This document shows, in pieces, positions 62,389-64,000 of a stretch of DNA of 64,000 nucleotides (positions are counted from its first letter, which is position 1; every line of letters starts with the position of its first letter). Made by a program: the position numbers and the translations under genes. The stretch spans positions 5,270,001 to 5,334,000 of the forward strand of contig CM082588.2 in the NCBI GenBank assembly GCA_040954595.2, read 5' to 3'. This stretch comes from Balanoglossus misakiensis. Lineage: Eukaryota; Hemichordata. The notes under the pieces were generated by a model that was given only the letters and a program-made list of their open reading frames with translations, ran no database searches and was not told the DNA's origin.

Positions 62389-64000
62389 TCAAGAAGGAAA
62401 GTCGAACTCTAACAAAGAAACACAAACATGACATAAGGGACATCTTCTCCAAGCCAATCACAATGGTCTGCCATGTGATTTGACCCAAGATTATTCAAAG
62501 AGGTAGCATTTCAATTGCAATTTCTTAAAATCCAACGAATTGAGTATTTCTCTTAGGAGAGGACCAATTTTTTGAAGTGTTTGCTCGAATTCCACATTTA
62601 CACGAGGGAGGGTCGAGGAGTAGTCTTCAAAATGTTCTTTAATTTTCTATTTGAATGTTTGTGAACTCTTTGGACTAGATAACCTATTTGACTTTCAGAA
62701 GCTAAAAATGATTTGGCTGAAGTGGTATTTGAACACCTCAGAAATGCGTAACTGAAAACACCGAGAATGCGACAGTGCGCATGCTCACCAACTTTGGACG
62801 GTGCCCCCTGCATCGGCCCAGTGACAATTGTGCTGATGTTGTGAATTTTTGCTTCCCTTGGGACACGTAGGATGAAGTTGCTCAGTCCTTCTTGGGCAAT
62901 GCGATGTCAAATCTGAATTTGTTTGTTGGCTATGTATGCAAAAATGGACAGCCTTCCTCTTTGCTAGGCAAAATGCTATGTTATTATCCAGTGAAATTCC
63001 GAAGGGGAATCCTATCAGAGTCAAATAAAATATATTTCGTACTTTATATCGAATTGCTATTCTTGTGTTCCTTCATACCAGTTTGAACCAGCTGCAAGTG
63101 TACTACAAATTTTGTATGATATAGCTGGAGGAGTCAAATCAATATAACACACTTGCGCATCGATTGTACGTTTCAAACGAATATTGTCAGTGAAGAATAC
63201 CAGTATACAGTACTACAAAGGTCTGGAATTACGATTTTCAACAAAAAAGGATAATCATCTTACAGCTCAACAGTAAAATTAAAAATTACCGAGTAAAACC
63301 ACGCAGAAACACAACAAAATCACATAGAGGATAAAACGATATACATGTCAGAAATTAAGTTTTCTGGTGGCCATTGGCACAAAACTCTTGCTGAATCTCA
63401 GCTAAGAACATTTGAGTCAACGATATCTACGGCCTGAGGGTAACATTTCAAAGCAAGAATACAAAGGATGGTTTATGACACGCATAATATGCAAAATATA
63501 TACAACAATCACCCTTGGTGACCCCTCCCTTTAAGCCAATTAAATTCAGACAAAACTGCACCAAGGATACCCCTTTATAACAGATGCACATGACCTTAGT
63601 ATGGTAATTTATGTGCGTGGTATTTTGCATATACTCATTAGAATCTGGTCATCTGATTGGATTATGCGTATTATACAGTAAACGACATGTCGCAGCGACC
63701 TCACGAGGATTTCAACTCGTTTAACCAGGGCCGAGACTTCAGGACCTAACACTCTTTCGAATGCTGACTTGAAACAGGAACTTCACATCTTATAACTGTA
63801 AGTTTTGTTTTGTGATATTGGCTTGCATAAATTCAATTTTAGGCCGAGTATTTGCGGGGGGTTAACGCGCCAGAAGTCGCATGCATGCAGTGGGCGTGTG
63901 ACGTGGCCAACGGAGAAACCTGAACATGTACTAACGGATCATTCGACTTTTCGCCTGTGACGTTTTAGTTTGGTGGAGATGTGATCAGCACCTGAAATGG
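62389..64000. other. Downstream spacer of the SGNH-like gene
   Basis: AATAAA at 63024-63029 is a possible poly(A) signal. No further gene is supported up to the window end. Confidence 0.5.

Overview
This is animal nuclear DNA. Genes are split by short GT-AG introns, coding exons are richer in G and C than the AT-rich spacers, and spacers are full of microsatellites, poly-C/poly-G runs and small foldback elements. The gene set (lambda-crystallin, an OATP transporter with a Kazal loop, a bHLH-Orange factor, a TNF-receptor-like protein and an animal creatinase) fits an invertebrate deuterostome. I favour a lancelet (Branchiostoma) because of compact introns and abundant TACATGTA words, but a hemichordate, echinoderm or other marine invertebrate is not excluded. 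All exon structures were built by hand from splice sites and reading phase; no search or expression data were used.

Layout. 1-17 kb is gene-poor: a (TAATG)n array, a 182-bp TTAA foldback element, a long (GAT)n array and a few weak candidate exons on the minus strand. At 17.5 kb the minus strand carries the first exon of a TNF-receptor-like gene (signal peptide plus one small cysteine-rich domain). At 22.8-27.7 kb two complete six-exon CRYL1 genes lie head to tail, only 275 bp apart. Tail to tail with them, at 28.5-33.2 kb on the minus strand, is a nine-exon OATP/SLCO4-like transporter whose introns hold a (GAT)n array and a 356-bp foldback element. At 34.4 kb there is a possible tiny two-exon gene, followed by a 40-bp minisatellite. 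At 37.3-43.7 kb (minus) is a five-exon bHLH-Orange transcription factor, with two CACGTG boxes upstream. 44-57 kb is another gene-poor stretch. At 57.4-59.8 kb (plus) is a five-exon creatinase, and at 60.8-62.4 kb a membrane-anchored SGNH-hydrolase-like protein encoded by one coding exon.

Functional picture. The genes do not form one pathway. There is a metabolic flavour: CRYL1 (L-gulonate dehydrogenation), an organic-anion carrier, and a creatinase with a leader that looks mitochondrial, which could feed sarcosine and urea production from creatine. The most unusual object is the creatinase: it keeps every active-site residue of the bacterial enzyme in an intron-containing animal gene. No operons, CRISPR arrays, rRNA or convincing tRNA genes were seen.
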